NCBI GenBank assembly: GCA_015057305.1 | Contig: SVES01000010.1 | Coordinates: 25,388-79,794, forward strand | Direction: 5' to 3' | Length of the DNA stretch: 54,407 nucleotides | Origin: Pseudobutyrivibrio ruminis | GTDB taxonomy: Bacteria > Bacillota > Clostridia > Lachnospirales > Lachnospiraceae | Part shown: in pieces, positions 33,400 through 42,687 of the stretch | Position numbering within the stretch: the first letter of the stretch is position 1 | Layout of the letters: the number at the start of each line of letters is the position of its first letter | The notes under the pieces: model-generated | Seen by the model: only the letters and a program-made list of their open reading frames with translations | What the model was told of the DNA's origin: nothing | The model's database searches: none | Position numbers and translations under genes: made by a program

Positions 33400-35091
33400 A
33401 TGAAAAGAAAATCAATAATGCTATTAGCATCTGCTCTAATAGCATGCAGCCTTTCTTTATCAGGCTGTGGAAAAAATACCGCAGCTCCTTCTGAGGACAC
33501 TGCTGCAGAAGAAAGCGCAAAAATTACTACAGACGTGAAAGAATCTTCAGAAAAAGTGGAATTAACCGCTGATGAGCTGGATGAGTTTACCGATTTATTC
33601 GATACTGATGAATATAATGGATTTCTTGTAACTCCATTTAACAGTGCATCAGAAATTTCTTGGTCGGATGTTTTATATAATGGAGCTGGCATTTCCAAAG
33701 AAGAAATATCCAAATCTGAAGAAAGTGCCTACCTTGCTGCCGTTAATGAAACAGAGCTCTATACTGATTTGACAGCAATCGATAGTACCTCTTTGAATGA
33801 ATACATGGAAAGTCATGCTGGAGTCAGCCTGGATGATGTTAAGGATTCCTTTGACTGGACCTATATTGAAAAAACTGACAGCTACTATTTTCAGCATGGT
33901 GATACCAACTATGAACCATTCACCTGCGTGTCAGGCTATCGCCTTGATGACACTTATGTAGCAACATTTGAATCAGATTGGAGCGAAGACGATTACTATG
34001 CCAGCCATCCTGTGAGAGAATTGACTTTCCAAAAAACAGATGATGGTTATCTGATGATTTCAAATATCTATCAATGGGAAAATGGAAATGATCCAGACCA
34101 AACCTTTGATATAGATTTATCTTGGGCAGATGATACCTGCAGATTTGTAACATATCAAGGCTCCACAATAAATGGAACAACCGCAAGAATGATAATAACC
34201 TGCAATGGGAAACAGGTAGATTGGCTGACGTCTAGTATATATCCAACATATGAGGATGAGTCTCTAGACATAATCACTATTAATGGAGTAGGCGTTTTTG
34301 ATTTTAATGCAGATGGACTTACAGATATCGTAGTTGTTGCAGATTGTAGCGATGGATTGCAGCATATGGTGCTATACGAAGCGGAGCCTGATTCATATTA
34401 TGATGGCAAATGCTACTTAACTATGCTTTCTGATACATCACTTTGGTTAGAGGGCTTTGTGTCAGGCGAACTTAATATCCCAAATATCAAAGCTTATTTG
34501 CTTGGAGATAATACCTCTGGTTATTACGATAATTGGAAGGATGCTTACGGGCAGCTTATAAAGATTGATAATGTGGAGTACAATTCAATGTTTTCCCTTG
34601 CGTATATCGATAATGATGATATACCAGAGCTTGTAGTTGATGATGTGGGCTACAGATTAAAAATATATTCATATAAAGATGGTCATGCAAATATGATAGG
34701 TGACCAACTTCCTTACGGAACAAGTGGTAATGGTGGCTATGAATATGCTAGAAAGAAAAATTGCATAACCTACAGCAGCACTGAATATGCAGGAGTAATA
34801 TTCTACTCAAATTATATGTCTATAAAAGATAATCAGTTTGTTAACGATTATACTGTTAAAGTAAATAATTATGATGATTTAAATGGCAATGGTTATCCTG
34901 ACGATGATGAAATGACTGATAAGGCATTGAACAGCGCAACAGGTGAAACCGTATATGAATCAGAAGATGGCAAACTTTCTGCTGCTGAAATACAATCAAG
35001 AGTGGAGGAGATTCAAAACAATTACAGTTTCGAACCTCTTGCAGGCGAATACGAATACGTTGAATTTATCGATTATCTAGCTACGTTTTAA
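33400..35091 (+). CDS. Large lipoprotein with Asp-rich calcium-binding-like repeats
   Basis: 563 residues. Lipobox LSLSGCG places it on the outside of the membrane, followed by a Glu/Ser/Thr-rich linker. Two later segments have EF-hand or FG-GAP-like spacing: FDFNADGLTDIVVVAD and DLNGNGYPDDDEMTD, and a third is YIDNDDIPELVVDDVG. The rest has no recognised domain. The ATG follows AAGGG; a TTG six codons upstream is a poorer start. Substrate or partner unknown. Confidence 0.8.
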   Translation: MKRKSIMLLASALIACSLSLSGCGKNTAAPSEDTAAEESAKITTDVKESSEKVELTADELDEFTDLFDTDEYNGFLVTPFNSASEISWSDVLYNGAGISKEEISKSEESAYLAAVNETELYTDLTAIDSTSLNEYMESHAGVSLDDVKDSFDWTYIEKTDSYYFQHGDTNYEPFTCVSGYRLDDTYVATFESDWSEDDYYASHPVRELTFQKTDDGYLMISNIYQWENGNDPDQTFDIDLSWADDTCRFVTYQGSTINGTTARMIITCNGKQVDWLTSSIYPTYEDESLDIITINGVGVFDFNADGLTDIVVVADCSDGLQHMVLYEAEPDSYYDGKCYLTMLSDTSLWLEGFVSGELNIPNIKAYLLGDNTSGYYDNWKDAYGQLIKIDNVEYNSMFSLAYIDNDDIPELVVDDVGYRLKIYSYKDGHANMIGDQLPYGTSGNGGYEYARKKNCITYSSTEYAGVIFYSNYMSIKDNQFVNDYTVKVNNYDDLNGNGYPDDDEMTDKALNSATGETVYESEDGKLSAAEIQSRVEEIQNNYSFEPLAGEYEYVEFIDYLATF

Positions 35092-35103
35092 GTAGTATTA
35101 ATA

Positions 35104-35210
35104 AAGGGGGTTCCCTGTAATTAACAAGCTATTATATTTCTCAAGCGTAGCTTTTTATGCGAAGCGGAGAAATCATAATGCTTGTTAATATAACAAGGAA
35201 CCCCCTTTTT
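35104..35210. repeat. P-family long hairpin (P4), shared convergent terminator
   Basis: Arms AAGGGGGTTCC.../...GGAACCCCCTT, then GTAATTAACAAGC/GCTTGTTAATAT and inner TATTATATTTCTC/GAGAAATCATAAT; loop AAGCGTAGC...GCGAAGCG. T-runs lie outside on both sides. It is located between the convergent lipoprotein and aminotransferase stops. Confidence 0.8.
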
Positions 35211-35221
35211 ATTATCTTGAA

Positions 35222-36511
35222 TTATTCCATTTTAGCGAGAATCAGCTTCTCCAGGTATGCGATACGAGCGCACACTGTGAAGATTTTGGCTGCCTGCTCC
35301 AATTCCTCAATTGGTGGAAGGGAGGGTGCAAAACGAATGATTGAATCAGCTGGATCCATATGATATGGGAATGGAGCGCCTGCTGGTGTAAGCTTTACGC
35401 CTGCTTCTCCGGCCAAATCTACAATACGTGTAGCAGTTCCCTTTGGAGCCTCAAAAGTAATGAAATATCCACCTTTTGGTGAAATCCATTTACCACAGCC
35501 TGGTCCAGTCAAATCCTCCTCCATAGTCTTGATTACAAGCTCAAACTTAGGGCGAAGAATCTTAGCGTGACGTTCCATATGCTTTGAAACAGATTCTACA
35601 TCCTGGAAATATCTGGCATGTCTAAGCATGTTAATCTTGTCAAAGCCAATAGTCTGAACAGTAAGTGTTCTCTTAAGCTCTTCACGGTTGTTATGATTAC
35701 ATGCGATAGCAGCAATTCCTCCGCCAGCAAATGTAATCTTTGATGTAGAAGCAAATTCAAATACAAGATTTGGATTGTCAGCCTCCTCACATTCGTGAAG
35801 GATATTTAAAATCTTGCTTTTTTCTTTGTATAAGTGATGTACCGCATATGCGTTATCCCAGAATACTCTAAAGTCCTTTGCTGCTGGCTTAAGATTTGCC
35901 ATACGTCGAACAACCTCATCCGAATATACGATACCCTGAGGATTAGAATACTTAGGCACACACCAGATACCCTTAATGCTGTCATCTGCAGCAACTAAGC
36001 CTTCGATAACATCCATATCTGGACCATCCTCGTTCATTGGAACGTTAATCATATCAAATCCAAAATGCTGTGTAATAGCAAAATGTCTGTCATAACCTGG
36101 AACTGGGCATAACCATCTTACTCTATCAAGCTTGCACCAAGGTGTACAGCCATCAAATCCAAACATGTAACCTCTAGCAACAGTATCAAACATAATATTA
36201 AGGGATGAGTTACCACAAACAATTACCTGTTCTGGCTGGCAATCCATGATTTCAGCCATTAAGTGCTGTGCCTCAACGATTCCTTCCAGCTGACCGTAGT
36301 TTCTAGTCTCAACACCATTCATACATTTCATTAATGATTTACCATCCAAAATGTCAAAAAGTGGCATAGATAAATCCAGCTGTTCAAGGGAAGGCTTACC
36401 TCTACTCATGTCAAGCTTTAATCCTTTAGCCTGCCAAGCGACGTATTCCTTTCTGAGAAGTTCCTTCTCCGCTGATAGTTCCTCTGGTGTCATTTCGGTG
36501 TACTTTTTCAT
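35222..36511 (-). CDS. PLP-dependent aminotransferase (Asp_aminotransf family)
   Basis: 429 residues, fold type I. The N-terminal LKLDMSRGKPSLEQLDLSMP, the core VCGNSSLNIMFDTVARG, PKYSNPQGIVYSD and the PLP-lysine segment FASTSKITFAGGGIAAIA match the bacterial family often annotated as putative aspartate or alanine-glyoxylate aminotransferase. Its start overlaps the rarA stop by four bases (ATGA), so the two are coupled. The amino donor is not evident. Confidence 0.88.
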   Translation of the reverse strand: MKKYTEMTPEELSAEKELLRKEYVAWQAKGLKLDMSRGKPSLEQLDLSMPLFDILDGKSLMKCMNGVETRNYGQLEGIVEAQHLMAEIMDCQPEQVIVCGNSSLNIMFDTVARGYMFGFDGCTPWCKLDRVRWLCPVPGYDRHFAITQHFGFDMINVPMNEDGPDMDVIEGLVAADDSIKGIWCVPKYSNPQGIVYSDEVVRRMANLKPAAKDFRVFWDNAYAVHHLYKEKSKILNILHECEEADNPNLVFEFASTSKITFAGGGIAAIACNHNNREELKRTLTVQTIGFDKINMLRHARYFQDVESVSKHMERHAKILRPKFELVIKTMEEDLTGPGCGKWISPKGGYFITFEAPKGTATRIVDLAGEAGVKLTPAGAPFPYHMDPADSIIRFAPSLPPIEELEQAAKIFTVCARIAYLEKLILAKME

Positions 36512-37836
36512 GTTGTTCCTCTTTCTCTTAAAAATTCTAGGTGTTCCTTTATTTGCTTCTCATAGCCAAGATCCCCTGGCTTGTAAAAGTCTCCAATTTC
36601 AAGTCCTTCTGGCAGATACTTTTGATGTGAAAAATGATTTGGAAAATCATGAGCGTATTCATAGCCAACGCCGTGACCTAGTTTACTTGCTGATTTATAA
36701 TGTGCATCCTGTAGATGTGCAGGAATTGGTCGCGTGGTGTTATTTCTAACTTCCTGCATAGCCAAATCTATGGCTCCGTAGGCCGCATTTGACTTTGGTG
36801 CACATGCCACATAGGTGGCTGCATGAGATAAAATTATTTGCGATTCTGGCATGCCAATCCGCTCTGTAGCTAAGAAAGCACTGGTTGCCACCACCAGCGC
36901 CTGTGGGTCGGCATTTCCCACATCCTCAGATGCGCATATGCAAATACGTCTTGCAATAAACTTTGGGTCCTCTCCTGCATATAACATTCTAGCCAAATAA
37001 TAAACTGCTGCATCAGGGTCAGAACCTCGCATGCTTTTTATAAAGGCTGAAATGGTGTCATAGTGATTATCGCCATCCTTGTCATATTTTATAACTCGTC
37101 GCTGTATACATTCACTTGCAACATCTATTGTTATGTGGATTTTTCCATCCTCAGACCTGTCGGTAGTAAGAACGCCAAGCTCTATAGCAGTAAGAGCGCT
37201 TCTAGCATCACCATTTGCTATGTCAGCAAGGAATTCTAGTGCATCATCATCAATCTGTGCATCATAGCTTCCTAGACCTTTTACCTCATCATTTAGAGCT
37301 CTAAGAATGAGAGTTTTTATATCCTCTGCATCAAGTGGCTTCAGTTCAAAAATAATTGAACGGGAAAGCAACGCTCCATTCACTTCAAAGTAAGGATTTT
37401 CCGTGGTGGCTCCTATCAAAATAATGGTGCCATCCTCTACGAAAGGCAATAGATAATCCTGTTGACCTTTATTGAAACGATGAATCTCATCTATAAACAA
37501 GATTGTCTTTTTACCGTAGGCCCCCAGGGTTTGCTTAGCCCCTTCCACCACAGCCTCCATATCCTTCTTTCCAGATGTGGTAGCATTTATAGATGTAAAC
37601 TCTGCAGAAGTGGTATGGGCTATAACCTGGGCCAAGGTAGTCTTTCCTGTACCTGGTGGTCCATAAAAAATAATCGACGATAATTTGTCTGCTTTTATGG
37701 CACGATACAGTAGCTTATCTTTTCCTATTATATGCTGTTGTCCAACCACCTCATCAAGTGTGGTAGGTCTAAGCCTAGCTGCAAGAGGCGATTCCTTCTT
37801 TTTGGCCTCCTGTCTCATATAATCAAATAAATCCAT
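36508..37836 (-). CDS. rarA: Replication-associated recombination protein A (MgsA-type AAA ATPase)
   Basis: 442 residues; clamp-loader-like ATPase acting at stalled forks. Walker A GPPGTGKTTLA, Walker B ILFIDEIHRF, sensor 1 IGATTENPYFE, then the tetramerisation domain with MRGSDPDAAVYYLARML. The ATG is set by GAGG six bases upstream; the frame stays open 25 codons further but those codons look non-coding. Coupled to the downstream aminotransferase. Confidence 0.95.
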   Translation of the reverse strand: MDLFDYMRQEAKKKESPLAARLRPTTLDEVVGQQHIIGKDKLLYRAIKADKLSSIIFYGPPGTGKTTLAQVIAHTTSAEFTSINATTSGKKDMEAVVEGAKQTLGAYGKKTILFIDEIHRFNKGQQDYLLPFVEDGTIILIGATTENPYFEVNGALLSRSIIFELKPLDAEDIKTLILRALNDEVKGLGSYDAQIDDDALEFLADIANGDARSALTAIELGVLTTDRSEDGKIHITIDVASECIQRRVIKYDKDGDNHYDTISAFIKSMRGSDPDAAVYYLARMLYAGEDPKFIARRICICASEDVGNADPQALVVATSAFLATERIGMPESQIILSHAATYVACAPKSNAAYGAIDLAMQEVRNNTTRPIPAHLQDAHYKSASKLGHGVGYEYAHDFPNHFSHQKYLPEGLEIGDFYKPGDLGYEKQIKEHLEFLRERGTT

Positions 37837-37901
37837 AGCATTCCTCTTTGATACATTTCCTGCTAAAAAGTATACTACAAAATACCTTTGTAAATAAAGA
37901 A

Positions 37902-37955
37902 ATAGTATCAAAACCTGTCACTTTAGCAAGCTAAAGCAACCGTCCTTGATACTAT
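37902..37955 (-). terminator. Terminator of the ROK-containing operon
   Basis: Outer arms ATAGTATCAA/TTGATACTAT with inner stem CTTTAGC/GCTAAAG; the minus strand continues TTCTTTATTT. Confidence 0.65.
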
Positions 37956-38013
37956 ACTATAAATCTTATTCAGTTACAACAAAAAATTTGTCTAGCACGG
38001 ACATTTGTGCGTC

Positions 38014-39213
38014 TCAGAAAAATAATTCCTCTAAAACTACAGCTAAACCCTCTGTATGATTCTGTCCAACAGAAAGCTGTGATTTAACAAAAAAGTCCTC
38101 TCCTACAGCATCATCATAGTTTTTGTAACAATCAATAAAAATATCATAAAGTCCTGGAACCTCAAACATATACCCCAGAAGCACTACTCTATCAGGGTCT
38201 ATCAAGCTGATGGCATTCCTTACATTATGAGCAAGTTTGCAAACCTTTTCCTTGATAATATTTTGCAGTCCCTCATCCCTAAGTGATGCCCACTTTGCTG
38301 TGTTGTTATATCTCATTTCATTTCCAGCATCAAGCCATTCCTTAAGAATTGGCATTGGTATCTTTGCTGCCTTGATGTCATTAATGATAGCATGTGTAGA
38401 AATATATGCTTCGAGGCATCCTCTCCTACCACAATTACACAGTCTACCATCAACTCCCTCAGTCATATGGCCGATTTCAGCAGCCATGCCGTTAGCACCC
38501 TGGTAAATGTGCTGGTCTACAATGATTGCAGCACCCACACCAGGTCCCCACTTTAGCAGAAAAAGATTTCCTTCTTCCTTGCCCTTTCCAAAATATATTT
38601 CACTTTGAGCATAGGCCTTAAGATTGTTTTCAACTATTATTGGAAAGCCCAGTTCTTTTGTCATTACCTGCGCTACGGGAACTGGAGCAGTCCAAATATT
38701 GTAGGTGTTTAGAGAAACTCCCTTGCTTCTATCTACCTTTCCAGGAACAGTCACTGCAACCCCTAAAATAGAATCCTTTAGAATATCATTTTCCCAAAGC
38801 ATCCGCTTACTTTCATCACAAATGAACTTTAGGAATTTTTCCGGCTCCATTGTCTTATCCGTGGATATTTCATTGTGACATTTTACCTGACCACCAATAT
38901 CTGTAACAGAAATATAAGTGTCATCTGCTTCAATTGCGATAGTAATGACGTTTTTGTAGGCATGATTAATGTCCACAAGAATCTTCCTGCGTCCAGCTCG
39001 CTTTTCTTCCTCAGCCTCGCCTAATTCAACAATGACCCCTTCCTCTAACAGCTCAGTGCATATTAAAGTAACAGAGGCGGCTGTAAGGCCAACCGCCTCT
39101 GCTATATCCTTACGAGACATTGCCCCATAGTTATTAAGTAGTCGAAGTATGGAAGATCGGTTACTTATTTTTACGTTTCCTAAATTAATCCCCTGATATC
39201 TCATAGTCATCAT
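38014..39213 (-). CDS. ROK-family transcriptional repressor
   Basis: 399 residues: an N-terminal winged helix (MSRKDIAEAVGLTAASVTLI) joined to a ROK sugar-binding domain with the zinc motif CNCGRRGCLEAY and EIGHMTEG. This is the XylR/NagC class that loses DNA binding when its sugar is present. It is the last gene of the 48.5-38 kb transcription block, so it is the best candidate to bind the TTAATT-type operators at the three promoters of that block. The natural inducer would be sulfoquinovose or a related intermediate. Confidence 0.9.
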   Translation of the reverse strand: MMTMRYQGINLGNVKISNRSSILRLLNNYGAMSRKDIAEAVGLTAASVTLICTELLEEGVIVELGEAEEEKRAGRRKILVDINHAYKNVITIAIEADDTYISVTDIGGQVKCHNEISTDKTMEPEKFLKFICDESKRMLWENDILKDSILGVAVTVPGKVDRSKGVSLNTYNIWTAPVPVAQVMTKELGFPIIVENNLKAYAQSEIYFGKGKEEGNLFLLKWGPGVGAAIIVDQHIYQGANGMAAEIGHMTEGVDGRLCNCGRRGCLEAYISTHAIINDIKAAKIPMPILKEWLDAGNEMRYNNTAKWASLRDEGLQNIIKEKVCKLAHNVRNAISLIDPDRVVLLGYMFEVPGLYDIFIDCYKNYDDAVGEDFFVKSQLSVGQNHTEGLAVVLEELFF

Positions 39214-39220
39214 TCTACAC

Positions 39221-40561
39221 CTAGAATCGAATCACTTCAATATCAAGCATGTTTCCCAGCTTTTCTAATTCCTCTGCAACATTCTTGTAGATAACTACAT
39301 AATGTGGCTCCCAGCCATGCTTTATAGTCTCCTTAACAATCTTTTCAGCAGGTTCATTTGTCTTTACAACGATAGATGCACCATTAAACTGCTTTGGCTT
39401 ATCCATTACCTCTCCTTCGGCAATAAAGAAGCGGAACTTGCCCTCAGCTGTACGACCAACTCTAAATATAGTTGCCTCATCAGATGCCATGCAACCAAAA
39501 TCCATAACTGGACCAATCTTTCTGTTTGGATGAACTCCTACCTGAGCCCCTGTATCGCAACGTGCCAGATTGCAGGCCGCCATTCCACAGTGCCAAAATG
39601 TAATAGAACTTTCATTTTCATCCATTGATACTGGGTCACCGAAGAATGTGGACTGATTGGTAAATGCAGTGCCAATATACATAGAAAGCGCACCGTACAC
39701 ATCTGCCTCACAGCTTGCTGGCACATTTACAGCATTTAGTAAAGAAAGCACCATACATACTGGTGTACCAAACTCGGTGAAAAAATCTGGCCAACAGCGG
39801 CTGGAAATTGCTCCAATATGATTTTCCTCAACATAGGTCTTGTAGGCCTTGTAAAGTCTGGCAAAATCCTTGATGTTTTGCTCTGGCATATTTGATAAGC
39901 CAACCACCTGCTTCTTAGCGTCCTCTAAGTACTCCTTACACTCCTCATCTGAGTACTCTTTAGCTCTACCTATAAGCTCTCTTGCTTCGATTGCTTCAAG
40001 AGTAACACCAAATTTGCTCATAAGCTCAGCATCAAGGGCTCTACCAAAGCCGAAGCCCTGTGGAGTGTGACCAATAGCAGACATTTTTAGGCCTGTAAGC
40101 ATAACCTTTACCCTTGCAGCTGCAATAGTTGCACTTATTGTATTCTTTACACTTTCCTCTGATGGGGCGCCAAATACATGTTCAAATTTTCCTTCTCCCC
40201 TAAATGCGCAGATTGCATTTGCTGCTGAATATGCCCCTGTAAGTGAATTACTGCGAAGTCTTGTTCCATCAATAACAGGCTCCCTAAGTGTCCATAAAAG
40301 TATAGGGCAGTCAAAGTGTCTTAGCACCTCGCTGGCATAAGCAGCATTTGCAAATGTAATATTTTGCAATATGACTAAATCAGGATTCTTGTCCGAAATG
40401 AAATCTGCCACTGAATCTACAGTAAGCAAGATATCATCTGGTACAACAATATCCTTATCAATTGATTTTAGTAACTCAATGGATTTGTTAAACTGTTCGT
40501 GCGCAGTTACCATCTCATATGTGCCTACACCAATTGGCACATAAATAACCTGAAATTTCAT
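39221..40561 (-). CDS. L-fucose/L-arabinose isomerase-like protein
   Basis: 446 residues of the FucI/AraA fold. N-terminal VPIGVGTYEMVTAHEQFNKS and the region ILLWTLREPVIDGTRLRSN; late ISSRCWPDFFTEFGTPVCMV and GCMASDEATIFRVGRT show the typical Glu/Asp metal sites. It is not a standard FucI (too short). Within this block it is a candidate aldose-ketose isomerase, possibly sulfoquinovose to sulfofructose, sharing that candidacy with the DUF4867 protein at 45841. Located eight bases upstream of the ROK gene. Confidence 0.75.
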   Translation of the reverse strand: MKFQVIYVPIGVGTYEMVTAHEQFNKSIELLKSIDKDIVVPDDILLTVDSVADFISDKNPDLVILQNITFANAAYASEVLRHFDCPILLWTLREPVIDGTRLRSNSLTGAYSAANAICAFRGEGKFEHVFGAPSEESVKNTISATIAAARVKVMLTGLKMSAIGHTPQGFGFGRALDAELMSKFGVTLEAIEARELIGRAKEYSDEECKEYLEDAKKQVVGLSNMPEQNIKDFARLYKAYKTYVEENHIGAISSRCWPDFFTEFGTPVCMVLSLLNAVNVPASCEADVYGALSMYIGTAFTNQSTFFGDPVSMDENESSITFWHCGMAACNLARCDTGAQVGVHPNRKIGPVMDFGCMASDEATIFRVGRTAEGKFRFFIAEGEVMDKPKQFNGASIVVKTNEPAEKIVKETIKHGWEPHYVVIYKNVAEELEKLGNMLDIEVIRF

Positions 40562-40588
40562 ATTTAAAGCCTCGTTTCTTTCTTTAAT

Positions 40589-42142
40589 TTATGCTGACTC
40601 TTCCATCTTTGCGTGTTCAGCTTCCATTTCAGCAATGTTTGCTGCATTCAATGCCTCAATCTTCTTATTCATCTTCATAAGAGATATTACAAGTAAAACT
40701 GTAAGCACTAAGATAACAAGCGAAATTGGACGTCTAAGGAAAATTGTGTAATCTCTGTCGTATGCCATAGAGGCAGTTACAAAGTTTTTCTCCATAATAT
40801 CTTCCAAGATCATGCCAAGCATCAGAGGCGTGTTATCTATATCAAGAATTGTAAGTATGTAGCTGAAAATAAGAACAGCCGCACAGATGATCAATTCCTT
40901 TGTATTACCTGTTGCTGCGAATGAACCAGCAAAGCAGAACATAATAATAAGTGGAGCCAAATATGTGTAACGTACCTGCACAATCTTAGCAACGGTACGA
41001 GTCATTCCAAGACCAATAGGGAAAAGCAAAATGTTTGCAATCAAGCAGCCAAGGATGATTGTATAAGCCATAATTCCCTGCTTTGTAAACATTGTAGGGC
41101 CAGGAGTGATTCCATGAAGGACAAAGGCTCCAAGTAAAAGTGCTGTAACACCATCACCAGGAATACCAAGAGTCAAAAGTGGAATCATTGCAGAACCAAC
41201 TACTGCGTTGTTTGAAGATTCTGCTGCTGCAATTCCTTCAAGTGAACCCTTACCAAACTCCTCAGGATGCTTTGATGTACGGCGAGCCTCTGAGTAACAC
41301 AAGAACTGTGCAACACCGCCGCCTACACCTGGCATAGCTCCAAGAATAGAAGCAACTGCTGAAGACCGAAGGATTGCTGGTATAATACTCTTTCTCTCTT
41401 TTCCTGTAAGACCTTCCTTATCAATTTTGTTTGCATCATCAAGTTTTCCACCGGAAAGTTTGAAATCTCTAAGCTTCTGCACAACCTGTGTAAGTGCAAT
41501 AAGTGCAATCATAGCTGGAAGCAAATCAATTCCATATTTAAGTGTATTAGTGCCAAATGAATATCTAGTAACTCCTGTTACTGCATCCATTCCCATGCAC
41601 GCCATAAATAGTCCAAGCATACCAGAAATAATACTCTTTGGAAGAGAATTTCCAGATACACCTGCTATAAGTGAAATACCAAGAATACCCATTGAGAAGT
41701 ACTCAACAGAGGTAAAGCCAGATACAAGCTTTGTGATAAGAGATGCACAAAGCAAAAGTAAAACTGCTGAAATCAAGCCACCACAAACTGAAGCAAATAG
41801 TGATGTATCCAGTGCCTTCTTAACCTTTCCCTTCTTAGCTAATGGATATCCATCAAAGGTGGTGGCAATAGCTGAGTTGGTACCAGGAGTATTAAGTGTA
41901 ATAGCACTGATAGAACCGCCGTACATACCGCCTACATATACGGCCAAAAGTAAGATAATTGCTGTGGCTGGATCATCAATTGTGTAGGTAATAGGCAACA
42001 TCAGAATTATTCCAAGCATAACTGAAAGCCCTGGTATACATCCTACTATCATTCCAATCACAAGACCAATCAGGATCATGAACAGATTGTTAAATGTAAA
42101 CACCTGCAACATGGCCTGTGCAATCATTTGAAAGTCTCCCAT
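40589..42142 (-). CDS. tctA: Tripartite tricarboxylate transporter large permease TctA
   Basis: 517 residues with about 12 membrane segments. The family signature is present in the first half (GCIPGLSVMLGIILMLP, YVGGMYGGSISAITLNTPGT) and in GAMPGVGGGVAQFLCYSEAR. It forms the secondary transporter with TctB and the TctC receptor encoded upstream. Its position inside a sulfosugar gene block makes a sulfonated or carboxylated organic acid a likely substrate; citrate itself is not supported. Confidence 0.93.
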   Translation of the reverse strand: MGDFQMIAQAMLQVFTFNNLFMILIGLVIGMIVGCIPGLSVMLGIILMLPITYTIDDPATAIILLLAVYVGGMYGGSISAITLNTPGTNSAIATTFDGYPLAKKGKVKKALDTSLFASVCGGLISAVLLLLCASLITKLVSGFTSVEYFSMGILGISLIAGVSGNSLPKSIISGMLGLFMACMGMDAVTGVTRYSFGTNTLKYGIDLLPAMIALIALTQVVQKLRDFKLSGGKLDDANKIDKEGLTGKERKSIIPAILRSSAVASILGAMPGVGGGVAQFLCYSEARRTSKHPEEFGKGSLEGIAAAESSNNAVVGSAMIPLLTLGIPGDGVTALLLGAFVLHGITPGPTMFTKQGIMAYTIILGCLIANILLFPIGLGMTRTVAKIVQVRYTYLAPLIIMFCFAGSFAATGNTKELIICAAVLIFSYILTILDIDNTPLMLGMILEDIMEKNFVTASMAYDRDYTIFLRRPISLVILVLTVLLVISLMKMNKKIEALNAANIAEMEAEHAKMEESA

Positions 42143-42156
42143 AGTAAAACACCTCT

Positions 42157-42618
42157 CTAGAAAAATAAACCTGCTGGCAATGATACCGTAAATACGAATT
42201 TAAATAAGAAGTAAATTCCTACGGCTGCCGCAATGGTAAAAATATAAATAAAAGGTTTTCTTTCTCCGCAAAAGTAAAGAATAATGATAAAAGTGATTGC
42301 CGATGCTGGAATAAATCCAACCAAAAGCATAAGAGCTACATAGATGCAAAGTAGTGCAATAAGTAAAATCGCAGGCTTTTCCTTTTGCCAATCAAACTCT
42401 ACTATCCTTTCTTTTTTAAATACAAGGCTTTGGATAATAAGCACAACAGAGAAAAATAACATTAATACCAGGCACATACCTGGGATGATTCTTGGACTTG
42501 GTGCCCCTGAATCATATGCTGGAACCCTAACCTGGTATGGCATGATTATAAGAAGAATCAAACTAAGCGCACCCATGATTATTCCAGACCAAAGATTTGT
42601 TTTTATTTTAATTTTCAT
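42157..42618 (-). CDS. tctB: Tripartite tricarboxylate transporter small permease TctB
   Basis: 153 residues with four membrane segments (WSGIIMGALSLILLIIMPYQ; PRIIPGMCLVLMLFFSVVLI). Poorly conserved in sequence, but size, topology and position directly before tctA identify it. GAGG precedes the ATG. Confidence 0.85.
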   Translation of the reverse strand: MKIKIKTNLWSGIIMGALSLILLIIMPYQVRVPAYDSGAPSPRIIPGMCLVLMLFFSVVLIIQSLVFKKERIVEFDWQKEKPAILLIALLCIYVALMLLVGFIPASAITFIIILYFCGERKPFIYIFTIAAAVGIYFLFKFVFTVSLPAGLFF

Positions 42619-42639
42619 GTTTCGACCTCTTTAAATTTA

Positions 42640-42671
42640 AGAGTGGAACCCCATAGCAAAGGCTCCACTCT
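42640..42671 (-). terminator. Intra-operon hairpin between tctC and tctB
   Basis: Stem AGAGTGGA/TCCACTCT with the minus strand continuing TTAAATTT. Probably allows more TctC receptor than membrane subunits. Confidence 0.6.
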
Positions 42672-42687
42672 AAAACAAAATCAATTA

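Noticed and set aside
37837..37911. 25-codon N-terminal extension of rarA
   Set aside because: It lacks a ribosome binding site and family similarity; GAGG six bases before the ATG at 37836 sets the start.
41427..41987. 186-codon plus-strand frame inside tctA
   Set aside because: Antisense to a well-supported membrane protein; the composition is the mirror of TctA codons and no ribosome binding site is present.
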